Part shown: piece by piece, positions 53,200 to 62,662 of the stretch
Numbering within the stretch: the stretch's first letter is position 1
How the letters are laid out: each line of letters starts with the position of its first letter
Assembly: GCF_039545795.1 (NCBI RefSeq)
Contig: NZ_CP154260.1
Location: forward strand, 6,887,001 to 6,951,000
Length of the DNA: 64,000 bases
Reading direction: 5' to 3'
DNA from: Chitinophaga niabensis
GTDB lineage: Bacteria; Bacteroidota; Bacteroidia; Chitinophagales; Chitinophagaceae
Translations under genes and position numbers: made by a program
The notes under the pieces: model-generated
Database searches by the model: none
What the model was told of the DNA's origin: nothing
What the model saw: only the letters and a program-made list of their open reading frames with translations

Positions 53200-56100
53200 A
53201 TGAAAAAAAGTACAGTGGTGAGTTGGCTTCCACCTGGGCGAAGCCTCAAAAAACTGTTAATTTTTATGAAGCTCTCCGCGATTTTAATGTTTGTTGTATG
53301 TATGCAGGTGAGCGCCGAAGTGCGATCACAGTCTACTGTCTCAGTAAAACTATCCCGTACTAATCTTGAAAAGGCATTTTCACTTATTGAATTGCAGTCT
53401 GCTTACCGTTTTGTGTACAATAATGATAAGCTGCCCGGATGGCATAAAGTGAGCATCGATGCAACTGAATGGCCGATAAAAAAGGTACTGGAACAGATGC
53501 TGGCAAATACGGACCTTACCTTCCGCATGATGCCCAATAACCTCATTGTTATTGCGCCTGCGGCTACGGTTACAAAGGACCTGGTGGTAAAAGGGAAGAT
53601 CGTAAGCCCTTCCGGCGAGTTGTTGCATATGGTGAGCGTACGGTTAAAGAATACCACTATTGGTGTGTTCACCAATGAGAAAGGAGAGTTTGAATTAAAG
53701 GTGCCTGAAGAAGGGATGCTGGTGTTTTCTTACGTGGGATATGTAACACAGGAACTGGCAGTGAATCCCAGTGCTACCATGAACGTTGTATTGGAACCAT
53801 CTGCTAATTCTATGGAAGAAGTAGTAGTAGTGGGATATGGTGTACAACGGAAAATGAATACCACCGGTGCCGTTGACCAGGTAGCCGGTAAACAGCTGGC
53901 CGAACGCCCTATTGCCAATATCTTCCAGGGATTGCAGGGTGCAAGCCCCGGTTTGAATATTAACTACAGGGGAGGTGCGCCAGGTACCACACCCAGTATC
54001 AATATCCGTGGTGTGGGTTCTATCGTATCCGGTTCCAATACTACACCCCTGATCATCATTGATGGTATCACGGCTGCAACAGAAGATTTCCAACGTTTGA
54101 ACCCTAATGATATTGGCAGTGTCACTATCCTGAGAGATGCAGCTTCCGCTGCTATCTATGGTGCGCGTGCTGCATTCGGTGTTGTGCTGATCACTACCAA
54201 ACAAGGTACATCAGGTGGCAGGCAAAAGATCAGTTATAATAACTATTTCGCTTCCTCAAGGCCTACCGTACTGCCTGATCAGGTGACAGACCCTTATATT
54301 TTCTCCAGGGTACTGGAAACCGCTACAGACAATACGCCATGGGACTATGTGAACTACAATGATTATTATTACCAATGGGCAAAAGAACGTTCGGATAATC
54401 CTGCGGTAGAAGATATCCGTACGGATCCTAATGATCCTACCAAATGGATCTATATGGGCAACAATAACTGGAATGATTACTTCTTCAATAAATCCAGCAG
54501 TTCCTCTACCCATAGCATTACATTAAGCGGAAGTTCAGAAACAGGTAAAGGCAGGCCAATTGGTTATTATTTATCTGGTGATTATACGAAAGAGAATGGT
54601 TTGAACAGGTTGGCCAAAGATGATTGGAGCCGTTATGGATTGAGGGCGCGTGTGAACTTTATGCCTTTAAGCTGGCTGAAAGTGGACAATAACCTGAATA
54701 TTTACCAGATCAAAGCAGACGCTCCGAGTAAGCCCATTACAGACCTCTATTACCTCATGCCTACACAGGTTGCCAAGAATCCTGATGGTACCTGGGCAAA
54801 TAATGCTGCAGGAAGGTTAGCAGCTCAATTACAGGATGGCGGCCGCAATGTGCAAACAAGATTTGGTTTCCAGGATGTAGTGAGAGGCGTGGCTACTTTC
54901 CTGGATGGAGATCTGCAGCTTACCGCCAATGCCAGCTTTAAAAGGGAAATGTGGAAATACAATACAGATTCCAGGAAATACCGCATAGGGTTTGGCCCGA
55001 ATGATGTGAGGGAGGAAGGTGGGGTTGGATCAATATCTGTCCGGAATGGTATAGTGAAGCATGATGTGTATGATCTCTATGCTAACTATAACAAAAAATT
55101 AGGGGTTAATCATCAGCTTGGATTACTGGTTGGTTTTAACCAGGAAGAAAACACCTGGTCTTCGGAGCAGGCTGCCAGGGATGGATTGATCACTTCTTCC
55201 CTGCCTTACCTAGGGCTGGCAACTGGTACACAAACCGTAGGTGCTGAATATACTTCATATGCAATACGCGGATATTTCGGGCGTTTGAATTATTCTTATA
55301 AAAACCGTTATATCCTGGAGTTGAATGGCCGTTATGATGGTTCATCCCGCTTCCTTCCTTCTAACCGCTGGGGATTCTTCCCTTCTGTTTCCGGCGCATG
55401 GATCGCAACGGAAGAACCTTTCATGCAAGCTTTGGGTAAATCACTTTCCACCCTGAAGTTCAGAGCTTCTTATGGTGCGCTGGGTAATCAGTGGACTTCA
55501 GATTTCCGCCGTGTTGCTACTATACCAATTGGCACATCCGGTTATCTGATCAATAATACTTTCCCATCTATTGCAACCGGAGCTGCACTGCTGCCGGTAG
55601 ATCCGCAATCTTATACCTGGGAAAAAGTGAACACCTTTAACGTAGGTACAGACATCGGTTTCTTCAATGACAGGATACTGTTCGGGTTTGATGCCTACTC
55701 CCGTAAAACTTTAGGGATGCTCACCTTTGATGCAACTGCGCCGGCTGTAATGGGTGTGCAGCCACCTCCAACAAACTCTGCTGACCTGAACACTACAGGA
55801 TGGGAACTGTCCGCAGGTTACCGCAATGAATTTATAGTGGCTAAAAAAACATTTACGTTCAGCACAAGATTTATCATTTCTGATTCCCGTACCAAAATCA
55901 CCAGGTATAACCAGAATAAACTGGGCTCTTTGAATAATTACATTGCCGGCCGTTATACAGGTGAAATATGGGGGCTTGAGAGCAACGGTTATTTTAAGAA
56001 CGCGGACGAGATCAAAGCGCTGGACCAATCTGCCATTGTGCCCTGGGGAGCTTTGGAAATAGTACCAGGCTGGCCTAAGTATGTAGATCAGAACAAAGAT

Positions 56101-56745
56101 GGTAAGATCAATAAAGGAAATGGTACCATTAATGATCCGGGTGATTATAAAGTAATAGGCAATAACAGCACCCGTTACCGTTTTGGTTTTACCCTGGATA
56201 TGCAGTGGAATGGTATTGATCTTAATGTATTCTTACAAGGCGTAGGTAAAAGAGATTTCTATCCAAGACACTATCTCTTCTGGGGGCCTTATCAACAACC
56301 TTATGCAGGTGTTTATCCCTGGAACCTTGATTTCTACAGAGGCGCATCTGAAACCGGCGTAGCCAGGGACAGGCATTCTGCTTCCTATATCGCCGCAGGC
56401 CTGGCAGATAAGAATACCGAGTCCTATTTCCCCGTACTGCAATCATGGATGGCAGATGCTAACTATAACGGTGGCGGACAGGGCGGACTGGATATTCCTC
56501 AAACCAAATACCTGTTGAATGGCGCATACCTGCGGATTAAGAATGTGACACTCGGTTACACTTTACCTGCAACACTCACAAAGAAATATAAAGTGAGCCG
56601 CTTAAGGATCTTTGCTACAGGGGAAAATCTCTTTGAGTTCTCTTCTATTAAGAAATACTACGATCCTGAGTCCATCGAAGATGGTTATGGCTGGGCTTAT
56701 CCTTTCCAGCGTAAGTATGCCATGGGTATTAATCTTGATTTTTAA
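53200..56745 (+). CDS. SusC/RagA-family TonB-dependent transporter with STN domain
   Basis: A 1181-residue outer-membrane transporter. A long signal peptide (about 1-43) is followed by an STN (secretin/TonB short N-terminal) domain (about 45-115) that contacts FecR, a carboxypeptidase-regulatory-like domain (about 128-208), a TonB-box-like EEVVVVGYGVQ, a plug (about 220-340) and a barrel ending GINLDF. The STN domain and the adjacent ECF/FecR genes mark it as signal-transducing. The SusD-type gene starts 17 bp later. Phosphoesterase genes downstream point to a phosphorylated substrate. Confidence 0.96.
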   Translation: MKKSTVVSWLPPGRSLKKLLIFMKLSAILMFVVCMQVSAEVRSQSTVSVKLSRTNLEKAFSLIELQSAYRFVYNNDKLPGWHKVSIDATEWPIKKVLEQMLANTDLTFRMMPNNLIVIAPAATVTKDLVVKGKIVSPSGELLHMVSVRLKNTTIGVFTNEKGEFELKVPEEGMLVFSYVGYVTQELAVNPSATMNVVLEPSANSMEEVVVVGYGVQRKMNTTGAVDQVAGKQLAERPIANIFQGLQGASPGLNINYRGGAPGTTPSINIRGVGSIVSGSNTTPLIIIDGITAATEDFQRLNPNDIGSVTILRDAASAAIYGARAAFGVVLITTKQGTSGGRQKISYNNYFASSRPTVLPDQVTDPYIFSRVLETATDNTPWDYVNYNDYYYQWAKERSDNPAVEDIRTDPNDPTKWIYMGNNNWNDYFFNKSSSSSTHSITLSGSSETGKGRPIGYYLSGDYTKENGLNRLAKDDWSRYGLRARVNFMPLSWLKVDNNLNIYQIKADAPSKPITDLYYLMPTQVAKNPDGTWANNAAGRLAAQLQDGGRNVQTRFGFQDVVRGVATFLDGDLQLTANASFKREMWKYNTDSRKYRIGFGPNDVREEGGVGSISVRNGIVKHDVYDLYANYNKKLGVNHQLGLLVGFNQEENTWSSEQAARDGLITSSLPYLGLATGTQTVGAEYTSYAIRGYFGRLNYSYKNRYILELNGRYDGSSRFLPSNRWGFFPSVSGAWIATEEPFMQALGKSLSTLKFRASYGALGNQWTSDFRRVATIPIGTSGYLINNTFPSIATGAALLPVDPQSYTWEKVNTFNVGTDIGFFNDRILFGFDAYSRKTLGMLTFDATAPAVMGVQPPPTNSADLNTTGWELSAGYRNEFIVAKKTFTFSTRFIISDSRTKITRYNQNKLGSLNNYIAGRYTGEIWGLESNGYFKNADEIKALDQSAIVPWGALEIVPGWPKYVDQNKDGKINKGNGTINDPGDYKVIGNNSTRYRFGFTLDMQWNGIDLNVFLQGVGKRDFYPRHYLFWGPYQQPYAGVYPWNLDFYRGASETGVARDRHSASYIAAGLADKNTESYFPVLQSWMADANYNGGGQGGLDIPQTKYLLNGAYLRIKNVTLGYTLPATLTKKYKVSRLRIFATGENLFEFSSIKKYYDPESIEDGYGWAYPFQRKYAMGINLDF

Positions 56746-56762
56746 GATAAAACTATTATCAG

Positions 56763-58565
56763 TTGAAAAAGTTATTACATCTCCCGATATTCCTGGTTGC
56801 CGCCATTGTGCTGATGGGTACATCCTGTCAAAAAGGATTCCTGGAACGTTATCCGCAAACAGCCATTCCACCTGAATTATTCTTTAAATCAGAAGAAGAC
56901 CTTAATCTGTATATCACCGGTCTGTTAACAATGAAAGACCGGGGTAGTTATATCAGTGATCAGGATACGGATGATAAAGCAACCACCGGTGCCATGGAAA
57001 TAAAGACCATGATGAATGGTACGCCTACTTCTCAAAACGTTACAGCTGGCTGGGCCTGGGGGCGTTTGCGCAATATCAATTACTTCATGGATAATTATGC
57101 GAGAGCCAATGTGAACCAGGAAGTGAAAAATCATTATGCGGGCCTCGCAAGGTATTACAGGGCTATGTTTTATATGGACAAGGTGAAGCGTTTCTCCGAT
57201 GTGCCCTGGTACTCAACAGCCCTCAATCCCAGCGACAGCGTAAGTTTATACAAACCCCGTGATCCCCGTAAACTGGTTATGGACAGTGTGATGGCTGACC
57301 TGGCATTTGCTGGTGCCAATGTAAGAGAAAATGTACCTGTTGGAACACCGGGTAAATGGGTAGTGAAACTGATGCAGGCACGCGTGGCTTTGTATGAAGG
57401 TACTTACCGCTTGTATCATCCGGAATTAAATCTGAAAGCTACGGCTACCGCATTCCTGGATACAGCCGCAAAGATCTCTGAAGAGATCAGGGTTTCCAAA
57501 AAATATGATCTCTCAGCGGACTATGCTGCACTGTTTAGTAGTGCCAGCCTCACGGGTAATAAAGAAGTGATGCTGGTGAATATATATGACCAGGACCTGA
57601 AGAAGACCGGTAACAATAACGGCAACGTTATCAATTACGAGCAATCCCCTTCCCGCGACCTGGTGCAAACATACCTGATGGCAGACGGTACACGTTTTAC
57701 GGATAAACCGAATTACCAGACGATGCAGTTTGTACAGGAATTCACCGGCAGGGACCCGAGATTATCTCAAACGATGTTCTACCCTGGTTTAAAATTGGCG
57801 GTGAATCCTCCGAACGTAGCAGTGCCTTATGTTGTGCGTTTGAATAAGAACTTTTCCGGATACCACCAGCTGAAAGGCTATATCAATAGCACTGATTCCA
57901 AAATACTGGATGGTGTGGATTTTCCGGCATACCGTTATGCTGAGGTATTACTGATCCTCGCAGAGGCAAAAGCCGAACTGGGTACACTCACACAATCAGA
58001 CCTGGATAACTCTGTGAATCTCTTACGCAAAAGAGTGAATATGCCCATTATGACACTTGCAGCTGCGAATGCGGATATCGATCCGGTGCTGGCAGCCAAA
58101 TATCCTGATGTGAGTGGTGCTAACAAAGGTGTAATTCTGGAGATCCGCAGGGAAAGAAGGGTAGAGCTTGCCATGGAAGGATTCCGTTTTGATGATATCA
58201 ACCGTTGGCATGCAGGAAAACAACTGGAGAAAATACCTGAAGGCATGTATTTCCCCGGCCTTGGTAAATATGATCTTACCGGCGATGGCATTGAAGATAT
58301 CATCCTGATAGATAAAGGTACTGCCGTACCTCCTTCCGGTTCCCAGGAAACCAATTCCCTTGGCGTTAAGCTGGTGTATTACAAAGCAGGCCTGATTGGT
58401 GAAGACGTAACGGTTTATCTTAAAAATGGTAATTCAGGTGGCCCCATTGTTACAGAAACCAGATTGCGTAATTTCAAAGAACCGCAGTATTATTACCGTC
58501 CGGTACCATTCAATGAAGTGTTGATCAATCCTAAACTGGCGCCGCAATTATTCAACTGGCAATAG
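56763..58565 (+). CDS. SusD/RagB-family nutrient-binding lipoprotein
   Basis: A 600-residue surface lipoprotein partnering the upstream SusC. The start is TTG at 56763, giving MKKLLHLPIFLVAAIVLMGTSC with a good lipobox; no ATG is available before the lipobox. SusD-type elements include YYRAMFYMDKVKRFSDVPW, ARVALYEGTYRLY, YAEVLLILAEAKAE and RRERRVELAMEGFRFDDI. It ends 8 bp before a Tat-exported phosphoesterase gene, so the four genes form one operon. Confidence 0.95.
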   Translation: MKKLLHLPIFLVAAIVLMGTSCQKGFLERYPQTAIPPELFFKSEEDLNLYITGLLTMKDRGSYISDQDTDDKATTGAMEIKTMMNGTPTSQNVTAGWAWGRLRNINYFMDNYARANVNQEVKNHYAGLARYYRAMFYMDKVKRFSDVPWYSTALNPSDSVSLYKPRDPRKLVMDSVMADLAFAGANVRENVPVGTPGKWVVKLMQARVALYEGTYRLYHPELNLKATATAFLDTAAKISEEIRVSKKYDLSADYAALFSSASLTGNKEVMLVNIYDQDLKKTGNNNGNVINYEQSPSRDLVQTYLMADGTRFTDKPNYQTMQFVQEFTGRDPRLSQTMFYPGLKLAVNPPNVAVPYVVRLNKNFSGYHQLKGYINSTDSKILDGVDFPAYRYAEVLLILAEAKAELGTLTQSDLDNSVNLLRKRVNMPIMTLAAANADIDPVLAAKYPDVSGANKGVILEIRRERRVELAMEGFRFDDINRWHAGKQLEKIPEGMYFPGLGKYDLTGDGIEDIILIDKGTAVPPSGSQETNSLGVKLVYYKAGLIGEDVTVYLKNGNSGGPIVTETRLRNFKEPQYYYRPVPFNEVLINPKLAPQLFNWQ

Positions 58566-58572
58566 AAAAACA

Positions 58573-59472
58573 ATGAATAGAAGAGATCTTATTAAGAAGA
58601 GCAGCCTGCTGTTAGCCGCCTCCGCATTGGGTGGTAACGCAGTGGCTGCTCTTCAGCCTGAAAAGGGGAAAAAGGCGATACTCACCGTAGCGCATATTAC
58701 TGATGTACATTTACCGGCCGATCCCATTGTTGCCGCCCGCTTTAAAAAATGCCTGGATGCCGTGAAAGCACATAAGGTGGATTTTTTCCTGAACGGAGGA
58801 GATTCCATTATGGATGCTTCTTACAATGATGTGGTGCGGGAAAAAGTAACCAGCCAATGGGCTGCATGGGATGATTGTATGAGTGTACTGAAAGATTATG
58901 AAGTACACAGCTGTATCGGTAACCATGATAACTGGTGGGCAGCTCCTTCCAAAGAAGATGAAATGTATGGAAAGGATTACGTGGTAAAAAGACTGAAGAT
59001 CCCGCACCGGTATTATAGTTTTTCAAAGAACGGCTGGCACTTTATTATCCTGGACGGAAATAACGATAAGATCTCCCTGGATGAAATACAGTACAAATGG
59101 CTGGTGGATGACCTGGAGAAATTAGCACCCAATACCCCGGTATTGCTCATGAGCCACTTCCCGGTATTTGGAGCCACACCAGTTCTGGAAGGTGGTAATC
59201 ATTCAGATAACAAAAAACTGAAAGACCTTTTTTACAAACACAAAGATAAAGTGAAGATCATGCTCAGCGGGCATAATCATCTGTTCGACAAAACTTTCTA
59301 TAACAATGTCTGGTATTGCTGCAACGGCGCCATGAGTGGTTTCTGGTGGGGCAAGGGAGATAAAGACTCTATCGGCGAAGGTTACTACAAAGAAACACCT
59401 CCGGGTTTTGCCATCCTGAAATTATATGCAGACGGATCTGTGGAGAATAATTACTATCCGCATTCTTTTTAA
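58573..59472 (+). CDS. Tat-exported calcineurin-like metallophosphoesterase
   Basis: A 299-residue enzyme. A twin-arginine signal (NRRDLIKKSSLLLAASALGG) precedes a metallophosphoesterase fold with all metal motifs: HITDVHL, NGGDSIMD, IGNHDNWW, LMSHFP and LSGHNHLFD. The family cleaves phosphomonoesters or phosphodiesters such as cyclic nucleotides or glycerophosphodiesters. It sits between SusD and a phosphodiesterase-like gene, so it probably hydrolyses the imported or captured phosphoester in the periplasm or at the surface. Confidence 0.92.
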   Translation: MNRRDLIKKSSLLLAASALGGNAVAALQPEKGKKAILTVAHITDVHLPADPIVAARFKKCLDAVKAHKVDFFLNGGDSIMDASYNDVVREKVTSQWAAWDDCMSVLKDYEVHSCIGNHDNWWAAPSKEDEMYGKDYVVKRLKIPHRYYSFSKNGWHFIILDGNNDKISLDEIQYKWLVDDLEKLAPNTPVLLMSHFPVFGATPVLEGGNHSDNKKLKDLFYKHKDKVKIMLSGHNHLFDKTFYNNVWYCCNGAMSGFWWGKGDKDSIGEGYYKETPPGFAILKLYADGSVENNYYPHSF

Positions 59473-59488
59473 AACATTAAACTTTTGT

Positions 59489-60742
59489 ATGAAAAAGTGG
59501 TTCGCAGCCCTATTGTTTCTAACAGCCAGTGCAGGCGTTTCTGCACAGACCCGCAAAGCGGTATTTATTATTGTAGACGGTATTTCTGCTGATGTTATTG
59601 AAGCATTGAACACACCCAACCTGCAACGTATTGCCAAAGACGGTAAATACATGCGTGCATTTGTTGGGGGAGAAAAAGGCGGATACTCCCAAACACCTAC
59701 CATCTCTGCAGTAGGTTACAACAGTGTGTTAACCGGTACCTGGGTGAATAAACACAATGTATGGGACAATGATATTGCAGCGCCGAACTACAATTACCAG
59801 AACATCTTCCGCATCTTTAAAGAGAAATACCCGCAACGGAAAACCGCCATCTTCAGCAGCTGGCTGGATAACCGTACCAAACTGGTTGCAGAGGGTATGC
59901 CGGAGGCAGGTAATATCACCCTTGATTATAAGTTTGACGGATATGAACTGGATACCGTAAAATTCCCGCATGATAAAGGCAGGGATTTTATGGAAAGGAT
60001 AGATGCACATGTTGCAGACGAAGCCGCTAACTGCATCCGCAAAAATGCACCGGACCTTTCTTGGGTATATCTTGAGTATACAGATGATATGGGGCATATG
60101 TACGGAGACAGCCCTGAGTTTACCCGTGGTATTCAGAAGATGGATGAAAAAGTGGGTAAGATCTACGATGCTATTCAATACCGTCAGAAACAATTTAAAG
60201 AAAACTGGCTGGTGATCATTACAACAGATCATGGCCGGGATGAAAAAACAGGTAAACATCATGGCGGGCAATCTCCACGTCAGCGTTCCAGCTGGATCCT
60301 TACTAACCAGCCACAGGTAAATAACTATGCTAAGTATTATTACCCCGGTGTGGTAGATATCATGCCTACTGTAGCCCGTTTCCTGCAACTCCCGCTGCCG
60401 CTGTCTGTTAGCCGTGAATCGGATGGTATTTCCCTGATCGGTAAAGTATCTGTAGCTAACCCAACAGTGTTAAAGATCCAGGATAAACTGGATGTTACCT
60501 GGAAAGCCATGGATGAACAAGGCACGGTGAAAGTATGGCTGGCGAGCACGAATAACTATAAAACAGGAGGAGAAGATACCTATAAGCTGATCGGCGAAGT
60601 GCCGGTTGGTAAAGAGCATATCAGTATACCTGTAGGGGATGCGCCTTCAGATATTTATAAAGTAGTACTGGAAGGAAAGGAGAATACCATCAACAGGTGG
60701 TGGGTGGAAGAAAAGAAGAATGAGGCTGCATCAAAAAAATAG
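59489..60742 (+). CDS. alkaline-phosphatase-superfamily nucleotide pyrophosphatase/phosphodiesterase
   Basis: A 417-residue exported enzyme. A signal peptide (MKKWFAALLFLTASAGVSAQ) is followed by the type I phosphodiesterase/NPP fold: metal Asp in FIIVDGISAD, nucleophile Thr in SQTPTISAVGYNSVLTG, ligands in YTDDMGHMYG and TTDHGRDE, and HHGGQS. It cleaves phosphodiester or pyrophosphate bonds. ATG 59489 is chosen because it starts the signal peptide; the frame is open 21 codons further upstream, into the preceding gene. It ends the phosphoester operon before a hairpin terminator. Confidence 0.92.
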   Translation: MKKWFAALLFLTASAGVSAQTRKAVFIIVDGISADVIEALNTPNLQRIAKDGKYMRAFVGGEKGGYSQTPTISAVGYNSVLTGTWVNKHNVWDNDIAAPNYNYQNIFRIFKEKYPQRKTAIFSSWLDNRTKLVAEGMPEAGNITLDYKFDGYELDTVKFPHDKGRDFMERIDAHVADEAANCIRKNAPDLSWVYLEYTDDMGHMYGDSPEFTRGIQKMDEKVGKIYDAIQYRQKQFKENWLVIITTDHGRDEKTGKHHGGQSPRQRSSWILTNQPQVNNYAKYYYPGVVDIMPTVARFLQLPLPLSVSRESDGISLIGKVSVANPTVLKIQDKLDVTWKAMDEQGTVKVWLASTNNYKTGGEDTYKLIGEVPVGKEHISIPVGDAPSDIYKVVLEGKENTINRWWVEEKKNEAASKK

Positions 60743-60790
60743 TCCTTTCAAAGAAGAAAGAGAACCCTTACGATAGTATAAAACAAGAAA

Positions 60791-60818
60791 GGGATGTATC
60801 AAAAGTATGATACATCCC
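60791..60818. terminator. terminator between convergent phosphodiesterase and hybrid kinase genes
   Basis: GGGATGTATCA (60791-60801) and TGATACATCCC (60808-60818) form a perfect 11-bp stem. The minus-strand side is followed by TTTCTTGTTTT, so it works best for the kinase gene that ends at 60823, and more weakly for the plus strand. Confidence 0.8.
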
Positions 60819-60822
60819 CTCC

Positions 60823-62544
60823 TTATTTATGCAGATGACGTTCCAATATGGGTGGCAGGGTAGCCAATACAATCGGCTTGATCACATAATCATTAGCGCC
60901 TGCTTTCATGAATACATCCATGGCTTCTGTAAACGCATCCCCGGAAGCAACCACCACAGGGATGTGTAGGAGGGCAGGATCTTCTTTTAAACGCTGCAGT
61001 GTTTCTTTCCCATTCATTTTAGGCATATGAGAATCGAGCAGGATCAGGTCAGGCGTTTGCTGACGGGCAGCGGCAAGACCTTCCAGCCCGTTATTGGCTG
61101 TGATAACGTTGACACCTAAACCCGCCAGGTAATTTTTGAGCAGGGCCTGGCTCATTCTGTCATCCTCTATGACCAGTATTGTTTTATTATCAAAGCGGAT
61201 CGGCGGTGAATCTTCTTTCGCAGAAAGAACAGTTGAGCGCCTGAAGTCTGATAATGGAAGAGATAGGGTAAAAGTAGTGCTGGTGCCTTGTACACATTCT
61301 ACCGTGATATTACCATTCAGCAATACCGCAAAATGTTTTGAGATATATAAGCCCAGCCCGGTACCTTCAATAAAACTGCTTTTCTCCGTTACAAAGGGTT
61401 CAAAGATCTTTTCAAGTTTATCCTTTTCAATACCACCTCCCTGGTCTGTGATACTAACAAACCAGCTCTTTTCCTTTACGCCGGTATGGATGGTGATGTT
61501 GCTGTTATGACGGGTGAATTTAATGGCATTCGTCAGCAGGTTATTGATGATCTGCGAAAGTTTGGTTTCATCCGTAAAGATGTTGTTCGGCAGGGCCTCG
61601 TCAAATTTCTGCTGTATGTGTACACCTTTTGTATTGGCCACATATTCATAAATATTTGCGGTATTACGGATAGTTGTGCGGATGTAGATCTCTTTTCGTT
61701 TCACCTCATCCAGGTGGCCGGATTCAATGCGGGATAGTTCAAGGATATTATTGATGATGTCTTTTATATTGAAACTGGCCACATATAGGTCGTCCACCAG
61801 TTTCGGTAAAGTATCAGGATTGGCTGCTTTCTTCATGTCCATACGCATTAACTGCACGATCCCGAAAATGGCATTGAGCGGATTGCGGATCTCATGGCTT
61901 GTTTCCTGTAAAAACACTTTCCTCGATTTGTTGGACCTTAGCAGTTCTTCTTTTTGTTCCTCGAGGGCCTTCATAAGTACATTCCTGTCTTCTTTATAAA
62001 AACGGATCACCAGGGTATTCATGGTAAGAATGAACAGGATGCATAACCAGCGTAGTATGAAAGTAGTGGTATGCGCAAAAGTAATGGGTTCAACCAGTTC
62101 TGTATAGTAGAAAAATTCTGTGGTGATCAGGCCGCCTGCTATGGCAATTAAACAGATGGTCCTTTCTGTACCTTTCTCGTATAACAGGTAAGTTGCATTC
62201 ACCAGGAACAGTAGGATCAGGATAGCTTCAACAGCAGTGCCTAACAGGATACCGAAGTATACGAAGCCCATGGCCTGCAATACCATCATGGAAATACCGG
62301 CGGTTTCAGACCGGCCTTTTTTATTCAGCCAGAGGATACCCATGAAACCGGCTGTTTCTATCATGGCCGGAATGATGATCTGTGGTTTCCTGTCCAGGAA
62401 ATAGAATACGATCCCCATAATGAATGCCAGTACAGCAGTCACCAGACTGAGGGAGTTAATAATGCGTATCCAGCGCTGTTTCCTTTCGTCCTGGTCTGCA
62501 GTACCTAAATGGATGAGGTAAGCTATAGGAGGATATAGTTTCAA
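60823..62544 (-). CDS. hybrid histidine kinase with C-terminal receiver
   Basis: A 573-residue membrane kinase. About five to six helices fill residues 28-182 without a recognisable sensor fold. A coiled coil leads to HisKA with His217 (ETSHEIRNPLNAIFGI), HATPase_c (NNLLTNAIKFTR, GTGLGLYISKHF) and a receiver domain (about 450-573) with phospho-acceptor Asp504 (LILLDSHMPKMNG). The start is TTG at 62544; no ATG precedes the membrane part. No response regulator gene is adjacent, so the signal presumably passes to a separate HPt or regulator. Confidence 0.92.
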   Translation of the reverse strand: MKLYPPIAYLIHLGTADQDERKQRWIRIINSLSLVTAVLAFIMGIVFYFLDRKPQIIIPAMIETAGFMGILWLNKKGRSETAGISMMVLQAMGFVYFGILLGTAVEAILILLFLVNATYLLYEKGTERTICLIAIAGGLITTEFFYYTELVEPITFAHTTTFILRWLCILFILTMNTLVIRFYKEDRNVLMKALEEQKEELLRSNKSRKVFLQETSHEIRNPLNAIFGIVQLMRMDMKKAANPDTLPKLVDDLYVASFNIKDIINNILELSRIESGHLDEVKRKEIYIRTTIRNTANIYEYVANTKGVHIQQKFDEALPNNIFTDETKLSQIINNLLTNAIKFTRHNSNITIHTGVKEKSWFVSITDQGGGIEKDKLEKIFEPFVTEKSSFIEGTGLGLYISKHFAVLLNGNITVECVQGTSTTFTLSLPLSDFRRSTVLSAKEDSPPIRFDNKTILVIEDDRMSQALLKNYLAGLGVNVITANNGLEGLAAARQQTPDLILLDSHMPKMNGKETLQRLKEDPALLHIPVVVASGDAFTEAMDVFMKAGANDYVIKPIVLATLPPILERHLHK

Positions 62545-62662
62545 TAGACGTATATTTTGGTGTACTACGGGGCGCGACTCTTATATAATATACGTAAAAA
62601 TAGGGAATCAGGTTATGCCCTCAAAATGAGAATGTTATGCGCAAACATGTATGTGGAAGTTC

